Of a stretch of DNA of 64,000 bases, positions 28,667-37,100 are shown one piece after another. A program made the position numbers and the translations under genes. Positions within the stretch are counted from its first letter, which is position 1; every line of letters begins with the position of its first letter. Below the pieces are notes generated by a model that saw only the letters and a program-made list of their open reading frames with translations, was not told the DNA's origin and ran no database searches. Source of the stretch: PALSA-693 sp963780345 (GTDB lineage: Bacteria; Actinomycetota; Acidimicrobiia; Acidimicrobiales; Palsa-688); contig CAWABU010000004.1 of assembly GCA_963780345.1 (NCBI GenBank), positions 690,628-754,627 of the forward strand, read 5' to 3'.

Positions 28667-30158
28667 AGCAGAATACGACGTCGTTGTTGTCGGCGCTGGC
28701 AACGCCGGCCTGGTCGCCGCCCTCAGCGCCCACGAGGCCGGCGCCCGTGTCGTCGTCTTGGAGGCGGCCGGTTACGACGAGCGCGGGGGCAACAGCCGCT
28801 TCTCCGGCTCGATCTTTCGAGCCGTGCACGATGGGTTGGAGTCGATCAAGCCGATCCTCGCCAACCCGGCGGAGAGTGGAATAGCGAACGTGACGGTGGG
28901 TCCGTACCCGCGTCAGCGTTACATCGACGACTGGCTTGGCACCACGCAAGGGCGGCCGCCACGGCAACTGGTGGAGACGGTGGTCGACCGATCGTTCGAG
29001 ACGCTCGAATGGATGCGCGGCCATGGCGTCGAGTGGGAGCTCACCATCAGTAAGTTGTTCGATCCCGGCAAGCTCGACCGGGTCTACGACCTGCCGCCCG
29101 GCGGGGCGATCCGGGCTCGGGATGAAGGGGTGGGGCTGGTTGCCGCACTTTTCAAGGCGGTCGAAGACGCCGGGATCGATATCTGGTACGACGCGCCGGC
29201 GGCCGATCTGCTCGCAGAGGGTTCGACCGTCGTCGGGATCCGGATCCGTCGGGAGCGCCACTTCGACGAGGTGAGCGGAGCGGTCGTGCTGGCCTGCGGA
29301 GGATTCGAGGCCAATCCCGAGATGCGCCTGCGCTACCTCGGATCGGGCTGGGACCTGGTCAAGGTACGCGGCACCCGCTTCAACATGGGCACCATGCTCA
29401 CCCAGGCCCTGCTCGCCGGCGCTCAGCCGGCCGGTCATTGGGGCGGTTGCCATGCCAGCCCGCAAGACGCTGCCCACCCTCCCGTCGGCGACCTGCGCCT
29501 GACTGACAAGCTGAGCCGCTACTCGTTCCCCTACTCGCTGCTGATCAACCGCGACGGACACCGCTTCGTCGACGAGGGCGAAGACGAGGTCTGGCTGACC
29601 TACGCCAAAACCGGCGGCGCCATCCTCGCCCAAAAGGGCGGCGTGGCCTATCAGGTATTCGATCAGAAGACCCTCCACCTGCTCGAACCGCGCTACAGCA
29701 CCGGGACCCCGGTCGAGGCCCCCACCCTCGCCGAGCTCGCCGAAAGGCTCGGCGTGCCGGCCGACAACCTCATGGTTACGGTGGCCTCTTTCAACAACGC
29801 CGTCGCCGCCGACGCCGACGTCCGGTTCGACCCGCTGACGCTCGACGGCCTCTCGGCGCGACCGGAGGGCCAGCCGGTCAAGTCGAACTGGGCGCTGACC
29901 CTGGACAAGAGTCCCTACGTTGCGTATCCGGTGACTTGCGGGATCACCTTCACCTACGGCGGCCTCAAGACGGATGCCGACGCCCGGGTCGTCGACGTCA
30001 CCGGGCGCCCCATGCCCGGGCTGTACGCGACCGGTGAAATTGCCGGCGACTTCTTCCACTACAACTACGCGGCCGGGACCGGACTGATGCGCGGTGCCGT
30101 GTTCGGCCGGATCGCCGGCGCCAACGCCGCCGGTTGTCGCGACGGCGCCGGCCGATGA
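28656..30158 (+). CDS. FAD-dependent dehydrogenase, TcuA/fumarate-reductase-flavoprotein type
   Basis: 500 residues from the first of two ATGs (GAGGGG upstream). Rossmann FAD site YDVVVVGAGNAGLVAALSAHEAGARVVVLEA, then GGNSRFSG as in tricarballylate dehydrogenase, ACGGFEANPEMRLRYLG, WDLVKVRGTRFNMGTMLTQALLAGAQPAGHWGGCHA, and the C-terminal flavin segment GLYATGEIAGDFFHYNYAAGTGL. TcuA oxidises tricarballylate to cis-aconitate; the WDLVKVRGTR/GHWGGCHA stretches fit that branch better than succinate or steroid dehydrogenases. It is coupled to the PrpF-like isomerase. Substrate assignment is inferred. Confidence 0.88.
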   Translation: MMPRAEYDVVVVGAGNAGLVAALSAHEAGARVVVLEAAGYDERGGNSRFSGSIFRAVHDGLESIKPILANPAESGIANVTVGPYPRQRYIDDWLGTTQGRPPRQLVETVVDRSFETLEWMRGHGVEWELTISKLFDPGKLDRVYDLPPGGAIRARDEGVGLVAALFKAVEDAGIDIWYDAPAADLLAEGSTVVGIRIRRERHFDEVSGAVVLACGGFEANPEMRLRYLGSGWDLVKVRGTRFNMGTMLTQALLAGAQPAGHWGGCHASPQDAAHPPVGDLRLTDKLSRYSFPYSLLINRDGHRFVDEGEDEVWLTYAKTGGAILAQKGGVAYQVFDQKTLHLLEPRYSTGTPVEAPTLAELAERLGVPADNLMVTVASFNNAVAADADVRFDPLTLDGLSARPEGQPVKSNWALTLDKSPYVAYPVTCGITFTYGGLKTDADARVVDVTGRPMPGLYATGEIAGDFFHYNYAAGTGLMRGAVFGRIAGANAAGCRDGAGR

Positions 30159-30273
30159 GCGGCCACCGAAGCTGGATCGAGTCCAGCGCCGGCCACGGTC
30201 GTGAGGCGATCGGAGGATACGATCCCGTCCCCGGCCTGGCGGGACGGGCGACGGAATCGCATAAAGGACCGCG

Positions 30274-31188
30274 ATGAATGCCCGCCAACAGGCCCCCAAC
30301 TCGCAAGGGATGGTAACCGTGGTGGGCCTCGGCGCTATGGGGGGCGCCGTCGCCGGCCACCTGGTCGCCGCCGGCTACGAGGTCAACGGCTACGATCCCA
30401 ACCCTGAGGCCGGACGGCGCGCCACGACCAATGGTGTCACAATTTTCGACGACACCGCCACGGCGGTGGCCCAGTCGGGGTTCGTCATCACCAGCCTCCC
30501 CGATCCTGCCGCTGTCAGGTCGGCGTGGGAGGGCGATCGAGGGATCATCGCGTCGGTCGCGCCGGGCGCGGTTCTGATCGAGCTCAGTACCATCGATCCC
30601 GGCACCATGTCCTCCGTCGGGGACTCAGCCCGGCAAGCCGGTCATCGGGTCATTGACTGCGCTGTCTCCGGCGGGCCGGACGAAGCGGCGGCAGGGACGC
30701 TGAGCCTCCTGGTCGGTGCCGACCACGCCGACCTGGAGTACACCAGGTCGCTTCTCGACACCATCGGCAGCTCGATCGCCCATACCGGAGCGGTGGGTAC
30801 GGGCAAAATCGTCAAGCTCGTCAACAACATGATGAGCATGGGAAATGTTCTTGTGGCCGCAGAAGCGTTTGAAGTGGGTGTCGCGGCCGGAGTTGACGCA
30901 CAGCGACTTTACGACGTTCTGGCCGGGAGCGGTGGTAGCTCCAGTCACTTTGTTAAGCGTTTCCCGTGGGTAATCGCGGACGACCGCCGTCCCCGCTTCT
31001 CGATCAGCTTGGCCGACAAGGATTTGGGTTTGGCCATGGAACTAGCCCGCTCGGTCGGAGTTCCCTCACCGACGACGTCGATGGTACGTACGATGTACGG
31101 GCTTGCCATCGCCGAAGGCATGGCCGGAGAGGACATCGTTGCCCTGACCAGGCTCTACCGACGCTGGAGCCGACAGCCCGACGGCTAG
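30274..31188 (+). CDS. NAD(P)-dependent beta-hydroxyacid dehydrogenase (HIBADH family)
   Basis: 304 residues; GGA-type site five bases before the ATG. Rossmann fold VTVVGLGAMGGAVAGHLVAAGYEVNGYDPN, substrate motif DCAVSGGPDEAAAGTLSLLVG, and the catalytic Lys in GTGKIVKLVNNMMSMGN are intact. The family oxidises 3-hydroxyisobutyrate, tartronate semialdehyde and similar acids. It lies 115 bases behind the flavoprotein on the same strand and probably ends this catabolic unit. Its stop TAG is part of the CTAG that opens MITE copy 2. Confidence 0.9.
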   Translation: MNARQQAPNSQGMVTVVGLGAMGGAVAGHLVAAGYEVNGYDPNPEAGRRATTNGVTIFDDTATAVAQSGFVITSLPDPAAVRSAWEGDRGIIASVAPGAVLIELSTIDPGTMSSVGDSARQAGHRVIDCAVSGGPDEAAAGTLSLLVGADHADLEYTRSLLDTIGSSIAHTGAVGTGKIVKLVNNMMSMGNVLVAAEAFEVGVAAGVDAQRLYDVLAGSGGSSSHFVKRFPWVIADDRRPRFSISLADKDLGLAMELARSVGVPSPTTSMVRTMYGLAIAEGMAGEDIVALTRLYRRWSRQPDG

Positions 31189-31542
31189 TGGGCCGGCCAG
31201 AAACTCGACGCCGGAAACTCGGCCATCAGAATGCCTGGTCGCCAGAGTAAGGCCGAGCCGGTTGGATTGTGGGCGGTAGTCAGACCTTTACTGGCGCGCG
31301 CCCCGCTTCAACCGGGCACTGATCGCGCCAGTAAAGCTCGAAGGGCATGATTCGCGACAGTAAGGGCGGCAAGATCTGGTGGCGTCGGGGCTGCGGTCGC
31401 GCCTCGCCCGTCGGGCCGGCCCGAGCCGGCCAGTGGGCCTGGCCAGAAACTCGACGCCGGAAACTCGGCCATCAGAATGCCTGGTCGCATGACGACAGCT
31501 GGCCGCGAGTTTCCGGCGTCGAGTTCGCAGGCGGCCCACTAG
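31185..31542. mobile_element. MITE-like element, copy 2 (more complete)
   Basis: 358 bp bounded by CTAG at both ends. The terminal inverted repeats are about 40 bp and nearly perfect (left from 31185, right up to 31542). A direct repeat of the left end occurs at 31187-31242 and 31432-31489. The central perfect 13-bp inverted repeat is at 31286-31298 and 31324-31336. It is non-coding. Because CTAG is palindromic it may be either the tip of the element or a four-base target duplication. A degraded IS110 transposase starts a few bases to the right. Confidence 0.85.
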
Positions 31543-31544
31543 GC

Positions 31545-31840
31545 CTCGGCCGAGTCCCACACGACCCGGCGGCCTGGCTGCCGTGCTGGATGGCATTGGC
31601 GGTCTGTTGGGTGTCGAGCAGTTCCCGACCACCACGGCTGGCAACAAGGCGCTGCTGGGATGGTGCACGACCTTCGGGACGGTGGACCAGTTCGATCACC
31701 CTCGGTACGGGGGCGGTGATCCGGCCGTGCTGCGGTTGAGGTCCCGAACGGACCGTCTGGTGGCTTTTCTCGGCAAGGCTATCCCCGACCCCGCGTGGCC
31801 AGACCGCGAAGGACCGCCCAAGACCGCGCCAGAACGATAA
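31545..31840 (+). pseudogene. IS110-family transposase N-terminal remnant
   Basis: The frame LAAVLDGIGGLLGVEQFPTT, then AGNKALLGWCTTFGTVDQFD, resembles the start of IS110 DEDD transposases, where a 'dGxLLgxxxFPxTxAGxxxLLxWxxxFGxVxxVGVE' pattern is usual. The expected catalytic GVEGTGSYG does not follow; the frame degenerates. The right border is uncertain. It abuts MITE copy 2, but IS110 elements lack such terminal repeats, so it is not an obvious source of mobility. Confidence 0.55.
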
Positions 31841-31973
31841 ACGCGTGCGTCCCCCAGGCGAACACTATGCCACCAATGCTGGGATGAGATGCAGCATCAG
31901 ACCTTTAGTGATGATTTCGGTGCGTCGAGGAAGAGCGAGGTACTTTGCGAGTGCCCAGCTGAGCGCCGTTGAG

Positions 31974-32678
31974 TCATTCCCGGGTTCCGCCAGGTCGAGG
32001 TAGGAAGCGGGCCTGATGCCCTCCGTCATGGATGCGGCGGCGGAGCTCTCCGTAGACCTCGGGGCCAACAATCTCGGTTAGTTCTGCCGCCATCGACTCG
32101 ACCACCGGCCGGTCGCCCACGTAGGCAAGGGTGCCCTCCGTGCAACACCACGCCATCGTTTCTCCCTCAGCACCCCAATCGGCTCTCGTCCAACGCCTAA
32201 CCGTGGCCACTTCGGTCCCGTCCCCGCCCAGCTCCCAGTCGACCTTGATCGGGAGCTGCCAGCACACCGACGGCTTCCAATCGACCGGCGACTCGCCGCA
32301 GTCAAGCGCCGCCAAATGCAACGCGCAACCGCCACCACCGGCAAACCCTGCCCGGTTAAGGAAAATGCACGCCCCGTCCACTACACGAGTGCTGCTCCGG
32401 GTCGCGTCAGCGAAGACGCCACCTTGGGCGGCCTCGTCGTGGTACTCGAAGCGCGAAGGGTGCAGTGTGGCAGCCAACGCACTGATCAGGCGCGCCTCGT
32501 CCTCGCCGTCGAGGTCGGCACCCATCGAGCAACACCCGTGGCCTAGCTCGGCCGCCGGCTCCGGAAGGACCCCCAGACAGCCGCGACCCCAGATACAGGT
32601 CCAGTTCGAAGTCAGGAACGAGCGGTCGAAACGCCACCTGGTGCCGCCATCAGTGATCTCGATATCCGAAAAGCTCAT
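31974..32678 (-). CDS. Cys-rich protein, YkgJ/DUF3109-like metal-cluster candidate
   Basis: 234 residues with 9-10 Cys in conserved-looking settings: NWTCIWGRGCLG, HGCCSMGADL, VDGACIFLNRAGFAGGGGCALH, PSVCWQLPI and MAWCCTEG. The spacing resembles actinobacterial relatives of the YkgJ cysteine-cluster/DUF3109 proteins, thought to hold zinc or iron. GAGGCG lies close to the ATG. It is a single gene. No enzymatic motif is seen. Confidence 0.7.
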   Translation of the reverse strand: MSFSDIEITDGGTRWRFDRSFLTSNWTCIWGRGCLGVLPEPAAELGHGCCSMGADLDGEDEARLISALAATLHPSRFEYHDEAAQGGVFADATRSSTRVVDGACIFLNRAGFAGGGGCALHLAALDCGESPVDWKPSVCWQLPIKVDWELGGDGTEVATVRRWTRADWGAEGETMAWCCTEGTLAYVGDRPVVESMAAELTEIVGPEVYGELRRRIHDGGHQARFLPRPGGTRE

Positions 32679-32734
32679 CGCCTCGCAGCCTAGAGGAGCT
32701 GCCTTGTAGCCGGGAGCCGATGTTTAAGGACAGA

Positions 32735-33131
32735 CTTCGGTGACGCGGAGAGTCTGGTATCAGCTTGGAGGGCGTCGATTCGCGTGGTGTCTTGGATGGT
32801 GAAGGCGAAATCGGCACCGAATGCGGCGGCAGGACTGAGGGCTCCCCGACGAGATCCCCCGAGGGTCTCCTCCACGGCGCGGACAGCGGCCGGAGGGCTG
32901 AAGGCGTAGGAGGGCGGCTTCGAGATCTCCGGTCGGAACGGGCATCGCTTCGCAGGGTCCGTCGGGGAAGCCGATCGTGGTGACGCCGGTGAAGAACTCC
33001 TTGGGTGCAAGCTGTCCGGCTTGGCGGATCCAGCCTCCGTAGGGGAGGTTCTCTTGCATGGTCGCGGCGGCGCCGGGGCCGGTTGGGCCGACGCGACACG
33101 GGAGGCCACCTCGAGCTTGTCGATCACCATC
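32735..33131 (-). pseudogene. Saccharopine-dehydrogenase-like fragment, frameshifted
   Basis: Protein-like stretches in successive frames: MVIDKLEVASRVASAQP, then ATMQENLPYGGWIRQAGQLA leading to GVTTIGFPDGPCEAMPVPTGDLEAA, then AVEETLGGSRRGALSPAAAF. The middle resembles the substrate-domain stretch of COG3268 saccharopine-dehydrogenase/enoyl-reductase-like proteins. The nucleotide-binding N-terminal half is missing. It follows the cupin gene on the same strand. Identification is tentative. Confidence 0.4.
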
Positions 33132-33138
33132 GGAGCAT

Positions 33139-33759
33139 TCACCGTCTGGTCGGTTCGATGGATGCTGCTGGCGAAGGGTCGATGCGGGTGTCCCAACGGT
33201 GGTGGTAGGGGCGCACCCCGAACAGCTTGGCTAGTGCCGCCAGGGGAGGGAGCATGAGATTTTGTAGCCAGATCGGCGGGGAGGTGGCCCGACTTTCGTG
33301 GCGGAAGTGCCAGAAGGTGGCGCCCAGTTGGAGCGGGTTCTTGGGTGCGCCTCGGGGGGTGGTGTGGCCGTCGGCGACGAGCCCGGCCAGGGCTTCGTGC
33401 CATTCCTTGGAGTGCAGGGCTGGACGGAGTTCTACGACGCCGTCGACGTCGACGGTCCCGGCGTTGCCCTCGGAGTGGGCGACCCCGGCCGGGACCACGA
33501 CGGTCTCGCCGGCGCCGGCTGTGTGCTGGTGGCCGGCGAGAGTGAAGCGGGCGTGCCCGGCGGTGATGGTGAAACGCTCCTCTTGGTGAGGGTGGACGTG
33601 CTCGGTGATAACGCCGCCGGGCACGCTGCGCCAGTCGAAGCGGACCAGCTCGCCGTTGGTGGTCTCGGCGGTCGCGGTGTATTGGATGTGCTCCCCGGTG
33701 GCCGGATTGAAAAACGTTCGGAATCTCCCGCTCTGAACGTCGGTGTCAGGGACGGTCAT
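33139..33759 (-). CDS. Cupin-domain protein
   Basis: 206 residues from the ATG at 33759, which overlaps the TGA of the upstream membrane-protein gene (ATGA). The cupin core is clear: GGVITEHVHPHQEERFTITAGHARF (metal ligands HxHxxxxE) and AGETVVVPAGVAHSEGNAG (second His). A C-terminal extension of about 80 residues has a Trp/His-rich part (GATFWHFRHESR) and a hydrophobic stretch. Such proteins act as dioxygenases, isomerases or sensors; none can be chosen. It is the third gene of an operon with a membrane protein and an epimerase-like protein. Confidence 0.85.
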   Translation of the reverse strand: MTVPDTDVQSGRFRTFFNPATGEHIQYTATAETTNGELVRFDWRSVPGGVITEHVHPHQEERFTITAGHARFTLAGHQHTAGAGETVVVPAGVAHSEGNAGTVDVDGVVELRPALHSKEWHEALAGLVADGHTTPRGAPKNPLQLGATFWHFRHESRATSPPIWLQNLMLPPLAALAKLFGVRPYHHRWDTRIDPSPAASIEPTRR

Positions 33760-34379
33760 GATGGCCGCGGGGTGAGCCGGACGGTCTTGGGCGGGCGGCG
33801 GGGTCGCAGGCCGGCCAGGTCGTGGAACCCGGCGCCGGCGGTGCCCAACAGGAGGACACCGGCCACCAGCCCGGTCGTGGCGACGAGCGCGGTCCCGGAC
33901 ATGGTGGCCACCAGGATGAACGGTCCGATCGTCAGGGCCCAGCCGATGGGACGGTAGCGGGGGATGTGGACGAGGTGGTCGAGCCACAGCAGCAGGGGTC
34001 CGATGGTGATGGCGATGGACGGCAGGACCCAGTCGCGGTGGCCGGCAGCGATGACGATGACCGGAAACGCGAACGATGCGACCAGTTCGATGATCGTGGC
34101 TACGGTGACAGACCGTTCGATGCGTTTCGCTTCAGGGCCGGTGGGCCTGCGGCCGGTGCCGGCGGTGACCCTGATGCCATACACCAAGACCGCGGTGACA
34201 ACTACTACGGCGAGGCCGGTGACGGCGGTCGCGGCCCCGCCGCTGAGGCTGAGCGCGCCCCGGATGAGCCAGAAGGCCGCGAAGGCCAGCTGGATGAACC
34301 CACCGACGCGGCGGACCCGCTGCGACCACGCGGCGGTGGCGGCTAGTTCGGCCCCCACCGGCACCTCTACCGGGCTCAT
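33756..34379 (-). CDS. Integral membrane protein, unknown function
   Basis: 207 residues with about six hydrophobic helices (27-47, 49-68, 93-111, 116-134, 145-158, 160-177). It has no recognisable transporter signature. Both ends overlap neighbours by four bases: the ATG overlaps the epimerase stop, and its TGA overlaps the cupin ATG. It is thus the middle gene of a strictly coupled three-gene operon. Confidence 0.8.
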   Translation of the reverse strand: MSPVEVPVGAELAATAAWSQRVRRVGGFIQLAFAAFWLIRGALSLSGGAATAVTGLAVVVVTAVLVYGIRVTAGTGRRPTGPEAKRIERSVTVATIIELVASFAFPVIVIAAGHRDWVLPSIAITIGPLLLWLDHLVHIPRYRPIGWALTIGPFILVATMSGTALVATTGLVAGVLLLGTAGAGFHDLAGLRPRRPPKTVRLTPRPS

Positions 34380-35323
34380 GTCGCGCTCGTTTGGGTCCGG
34401 TACCAGGCCACGGTGTCGGCGACGGCGGCGGCCAGCGGGGTGCCGGTGGTCCCGAAGGTGGATTGGTACTTGGTGGTGTCGAGGATGAAGGGCTCTTCGA
34501 ACTCGTAGGACATCTCGGCCAGCTCGCGCATCAGCGGGTTGACCACTCCCAGGGCCCGCAGGGCGAGCTTGGGGATGTTGCGGACCGTGACGGGATGGCC
34601 GACCTCGGCGGCGATCAGATCGAGGACCGCCCGGGTGGCGACGGTCTCGGGGCCGGGCAGGTGCCAGACCTGGCCGACGGCCCGCTCGTCGGTGCCGAGG
34701 GTGGCCAGGCCGGCGGCGATGTCGGGCACGTAGCTGTAGGTGTGGGGCAGGTTGGGGTTGCCGATGAAGTCGGCTCGTTTGCCGGCCACCGCGTTGGCGA
34801 ATACCCGGGCGCCCAGGGTGGACTCGGTGACCCCGGCGCCGAAGAAGTCCGAGGCTCGTCCGATGGCGATGCGGGCCCTCCCGGCTTCGGCGGCGGCCAG
34901 CAGCTCTGCGGCCATCGCCGCCCGGGTCTGGCCCTTCGCGGACGTGGGCGCCAGCGGCAGGTCCTCGGTCATGGCTCGGCCGCCGGTGGGGCCGTAGCCG
35001 TAGACGTTCTCCAGGGTGACCAGCAGCGCGTCAGCCCGTTCGGCCGCGGCCAGCACCCCCCGCTGCAGCGGGGGGAACAGTTTCGGCCAGCCGGTGTAGG
35101 GGGCGTTGAGGCACTGGTAGATGACGGACGCGCCTTTGGCCGCATCGGCGGCGGCTTCAGGATCGGTGGCGTCCGCGGCCCGCCAGTCGACACCATCAAC
35201 CAGCGTGTCCGGCCGGTGGCGCGACACCGTCCGCACCGTGACACCGTGAGCGGCCAGCCGGGCCGCGAGGGCGAGGCCGACCTGCCCGGTGCCGAACACC
35301 ACGTGCAAAGGGCTCTCATTCAT
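34376..35323 (-). CDS. NAD(P)-dependent epimerase/dehydratase-like protein
   Basis: 315 residues. Short-chain extended-type Rossmann start HVVFGTGQVGLALAARLAAHGVTVRTVSR (a GxGxxG variant), DATDPEAAADAAKGASVIYQCLNAPY, the LENVYGYG stretch replacing the usual catalytic YxxxK context, and SYVPDIAAGLATLG for substrate-domain contact. The lack of a standard Tyr-x3-Lys pair suggests an atypical or non-catalytic member. It is the first gene of the epimerase-membrane-cupin operon. Confidence 0.82.
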   Translation of the reverse strand: MNESPLHVVFGTGQVGLALAARLAAHGVTVRTVSRHRPDTLVDGVDWRAADATDPEAAADAAKGASVIYQCLNAPYTGWPKLFPPLQRGVLAAAERADALLVTLENVYGYGPTGGRAMTEDLPLAPTSAKGQTRAAMAAELLAAAEAGRARIAIGRASDFFGAGVTESTLGARVFANAVAGKRADFIGNPNLPHTYSYVPDIAAGLATLGTDERAVGQVWHLPGPETVATRAVLDLIAAEVGHPVTVRNIPKLALRALGVVNPLMRELAEMSYEFEEPFILDTTKYQSTFGTTGTPLAAAVADTVAWYRTQTSAT

Positions 35324-36201
35324 GGTTTCGGATCCCCTGGGCGGATAGCCGGCTCATGGCCGCACGCACGGTCGTGGGCCTGAGCGAGACGCGCCCGCGG
35401 TCGGCGGTGGTTCAGCCGCGTGGAAGCTCTTCCCATTTCTTCTCTCCTATTTGGTTGACGGCCCTGCGGTAGCTCGGCGGCGTGGCCTTTTGCGCCATGT
35501 TTGGGTGAATGTCCCTTGGCGCAGGCGACCGGGGTCCGGAGTCGGAACCGTCAACGGCGGCCCAAGATGGATGAGGGCCTGATCAGATGCTACACCCTGC
35601 TCGGACCGCCCGCCGATACGACGGTCCCGTCTGGCCAGTCCGGCCTACGGGGACGGGTGAGCCCTGCCCGGCGAGCTTGCGGTCGCCGATGGGGCGGCGC
35701 AGCGATCGAACCTGGTGGCGGTCAGGGACTCCGGCGATGGCTCCAGCTCCGCTGACCCCATCTGGCTCCACCTGACCACGGACGTCGCGACCGAGAAGTC
35801 CCAACTCGGCACCGTGGACCCCTAGTGGCTAGGGCCACGGCTCGCAAGCCCTGCCGAGTCCCGCCCTTCCGATAATCGTCTCCCAGCGATTTGCGGCTAC
35901 CCCCGTGGGTAGATCAGGGGGCGCTCACGGACGGGATTAGGGGCGAAGTTCCGGTTCTGGTCTTCGATCGTCAGCGGCAAAGAAGAGTGACCGTTCGTTC
36001 GGAGCGGAGGTGCCTCGGGTTAGGCCGCATGTTCATTCAGCGCACGTTCTGCGTCCTCGTTCTCCACCGTGTCTGGCCTCAGCCACGATGAGGGATGGCG
36101 AACGGTGCGGCACCGATGACTGCGAAGGTGCCAGCCGCCGGAGGAGCGCCAGCGTTGGTCGACAGATGGACGTCGCTCAGTTTGCTGACTAACGTCAGAG
36201 A
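35324..36201. other. 878-base region with no gene recognised
   Basis: Short frames only. A CTACCC/GGGTAG mini-palindrome occurs near 35900. No ribosome-site-supported start other than that of the MarR-GNAT gene at its right end. Confidence 0.4.
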
Positions 36202-37086
36202 ATGTCCGATCCGATGGTTGATCAGGTTCGTCGCTTCAACCGCGTAGTGACCGAGCGTGTCGGGGCGATCAACGATCATTTCCTCGGGCGCGAACGATCA
36301 TTGGGCGAGGCCAGGCTGCTTTGGGAGATCGGACTCGACGGCTGCGAAGTGCGCCGGCTACGCGCCCGCCTGGGGCTTGATTCGGGGTATCTGAGCCGGC
36401 TGCTGCGCTCACTGGAGGCCGCTGGGCTGGTCACGGTGGCAGCGGGCACGGGCGACAGGCGAATCCGGGTTGCGCGCCTCACGAAGGCTGGCCGCCGCGA
36501 ACGCGCTACCCTCGACAAGCGCTCCAACGAACTCGCCGAGTCGCTGCTTGCCGCTCTGAGCTCGACCCAGCGCGAACGGCTCGTCGCGGCGATGCGCGAC
36601 GTGGAGCTCCTCCTCGTCTCGGCGAGTGTGCAGATCAAGACCGTCGACCCTGAGCACCCCGATGCACGGTACTGCCTTGCGGAGTACGTCGCCGAGCTGA
36701 ACCGCCGCTCGCAACGCGGCTTCGATCCCAGCGTGGGCGCCACCGCTCTGCCACATGAGGTCCGACCGCCCGCCGGGGAGTTCTTCGTCGCCTACCTGCA
36801 TGGCGAAGCGGTCGGCTGCGGCGCCGTCAAGCACCACGCCGACGCGCCGGCCGAGATCAAGCGCATGTGGCTCGCTCCGAGTGCCCGAGGACTCGGATTG
36901 GGCCGTCGTCTGTTGGAGCGACTGGAGGGGTGCGCGCGGGCTAGCGGAGCCCGGGTCGCGCATCTCGAGACCAGCGCGGTCCTCGTCGAAGCGCTCTCCC
37001 TCTACCGGTCCGCTGGCTGGATCGAAGTGGCCGCCTTCAACGACGAGCCGTTCGCGGACCACTGGTTTGAAAAGGCGCTGAGCTGA
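36202..37086 (+). CDS. MarR-type regulator fused to a GNAT acetyltransferase
   Basis: 294 residues. Residues 1-140 form a winged-helix MarR domain (SLGEARLLWEIG, LRARLGLDSGYLSRLLRSLEAAGLVTV, then the DRRIRVARLTKAG wing). Residues about 150-294 form a GNAT domain with EFFVAYLHGEAVGCGAVKHH, the acetyl-CoA loop MWLAPSARGLGLGRRLLERLEGCA and LYRSAGWIEV. This fusion is known across bacteria; the acetylated target is rarely known. It is a single gene on the plus strand facing the sigma gene at 37101. Confidence 0.9.
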   Translation: MSDPMVDQVRRFNRVVTERVGAINDHFLGRERSLGEARLLWEIGLDGCEVRRLRARLGLDSGYLSRLLRSLEAAGLVTVAAGTGDRRIRVARLTKAGRRERATLDKRSNELAESLLAALSSTQRERLVAAMRDVELLLVSASVQIKTVDPEHPDARYCLAEYVAELNRRSQRGFDPSVGATALPHEVRPPAGEFFVAYLHGEAVGCGAVKHHADAPAEIKRMWLAPSARGLGLGRRLLERLEGCARASGARVAHLETSAVLVEALSLYRSAGWIEVAAFNDEPFADHWFEKALS

Positions 37087-37100
37087 CAGCAGGCAACGCA

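Noticed and set aside
27375..30299. A 974-codon minus-strand frame over the PrpF/flavoprotein operon
   Set aside because: Arg/Gly/Asp-rich shadow of the plus-strand enzymes, which show full family motifs; no ribosome site.
35880..35910. Small palindrome CTACCCCCGTGGGTAG as a possible terminator or operator
   Set aside because: Short stem, no adjacent gene end and no repeats elsewhere.
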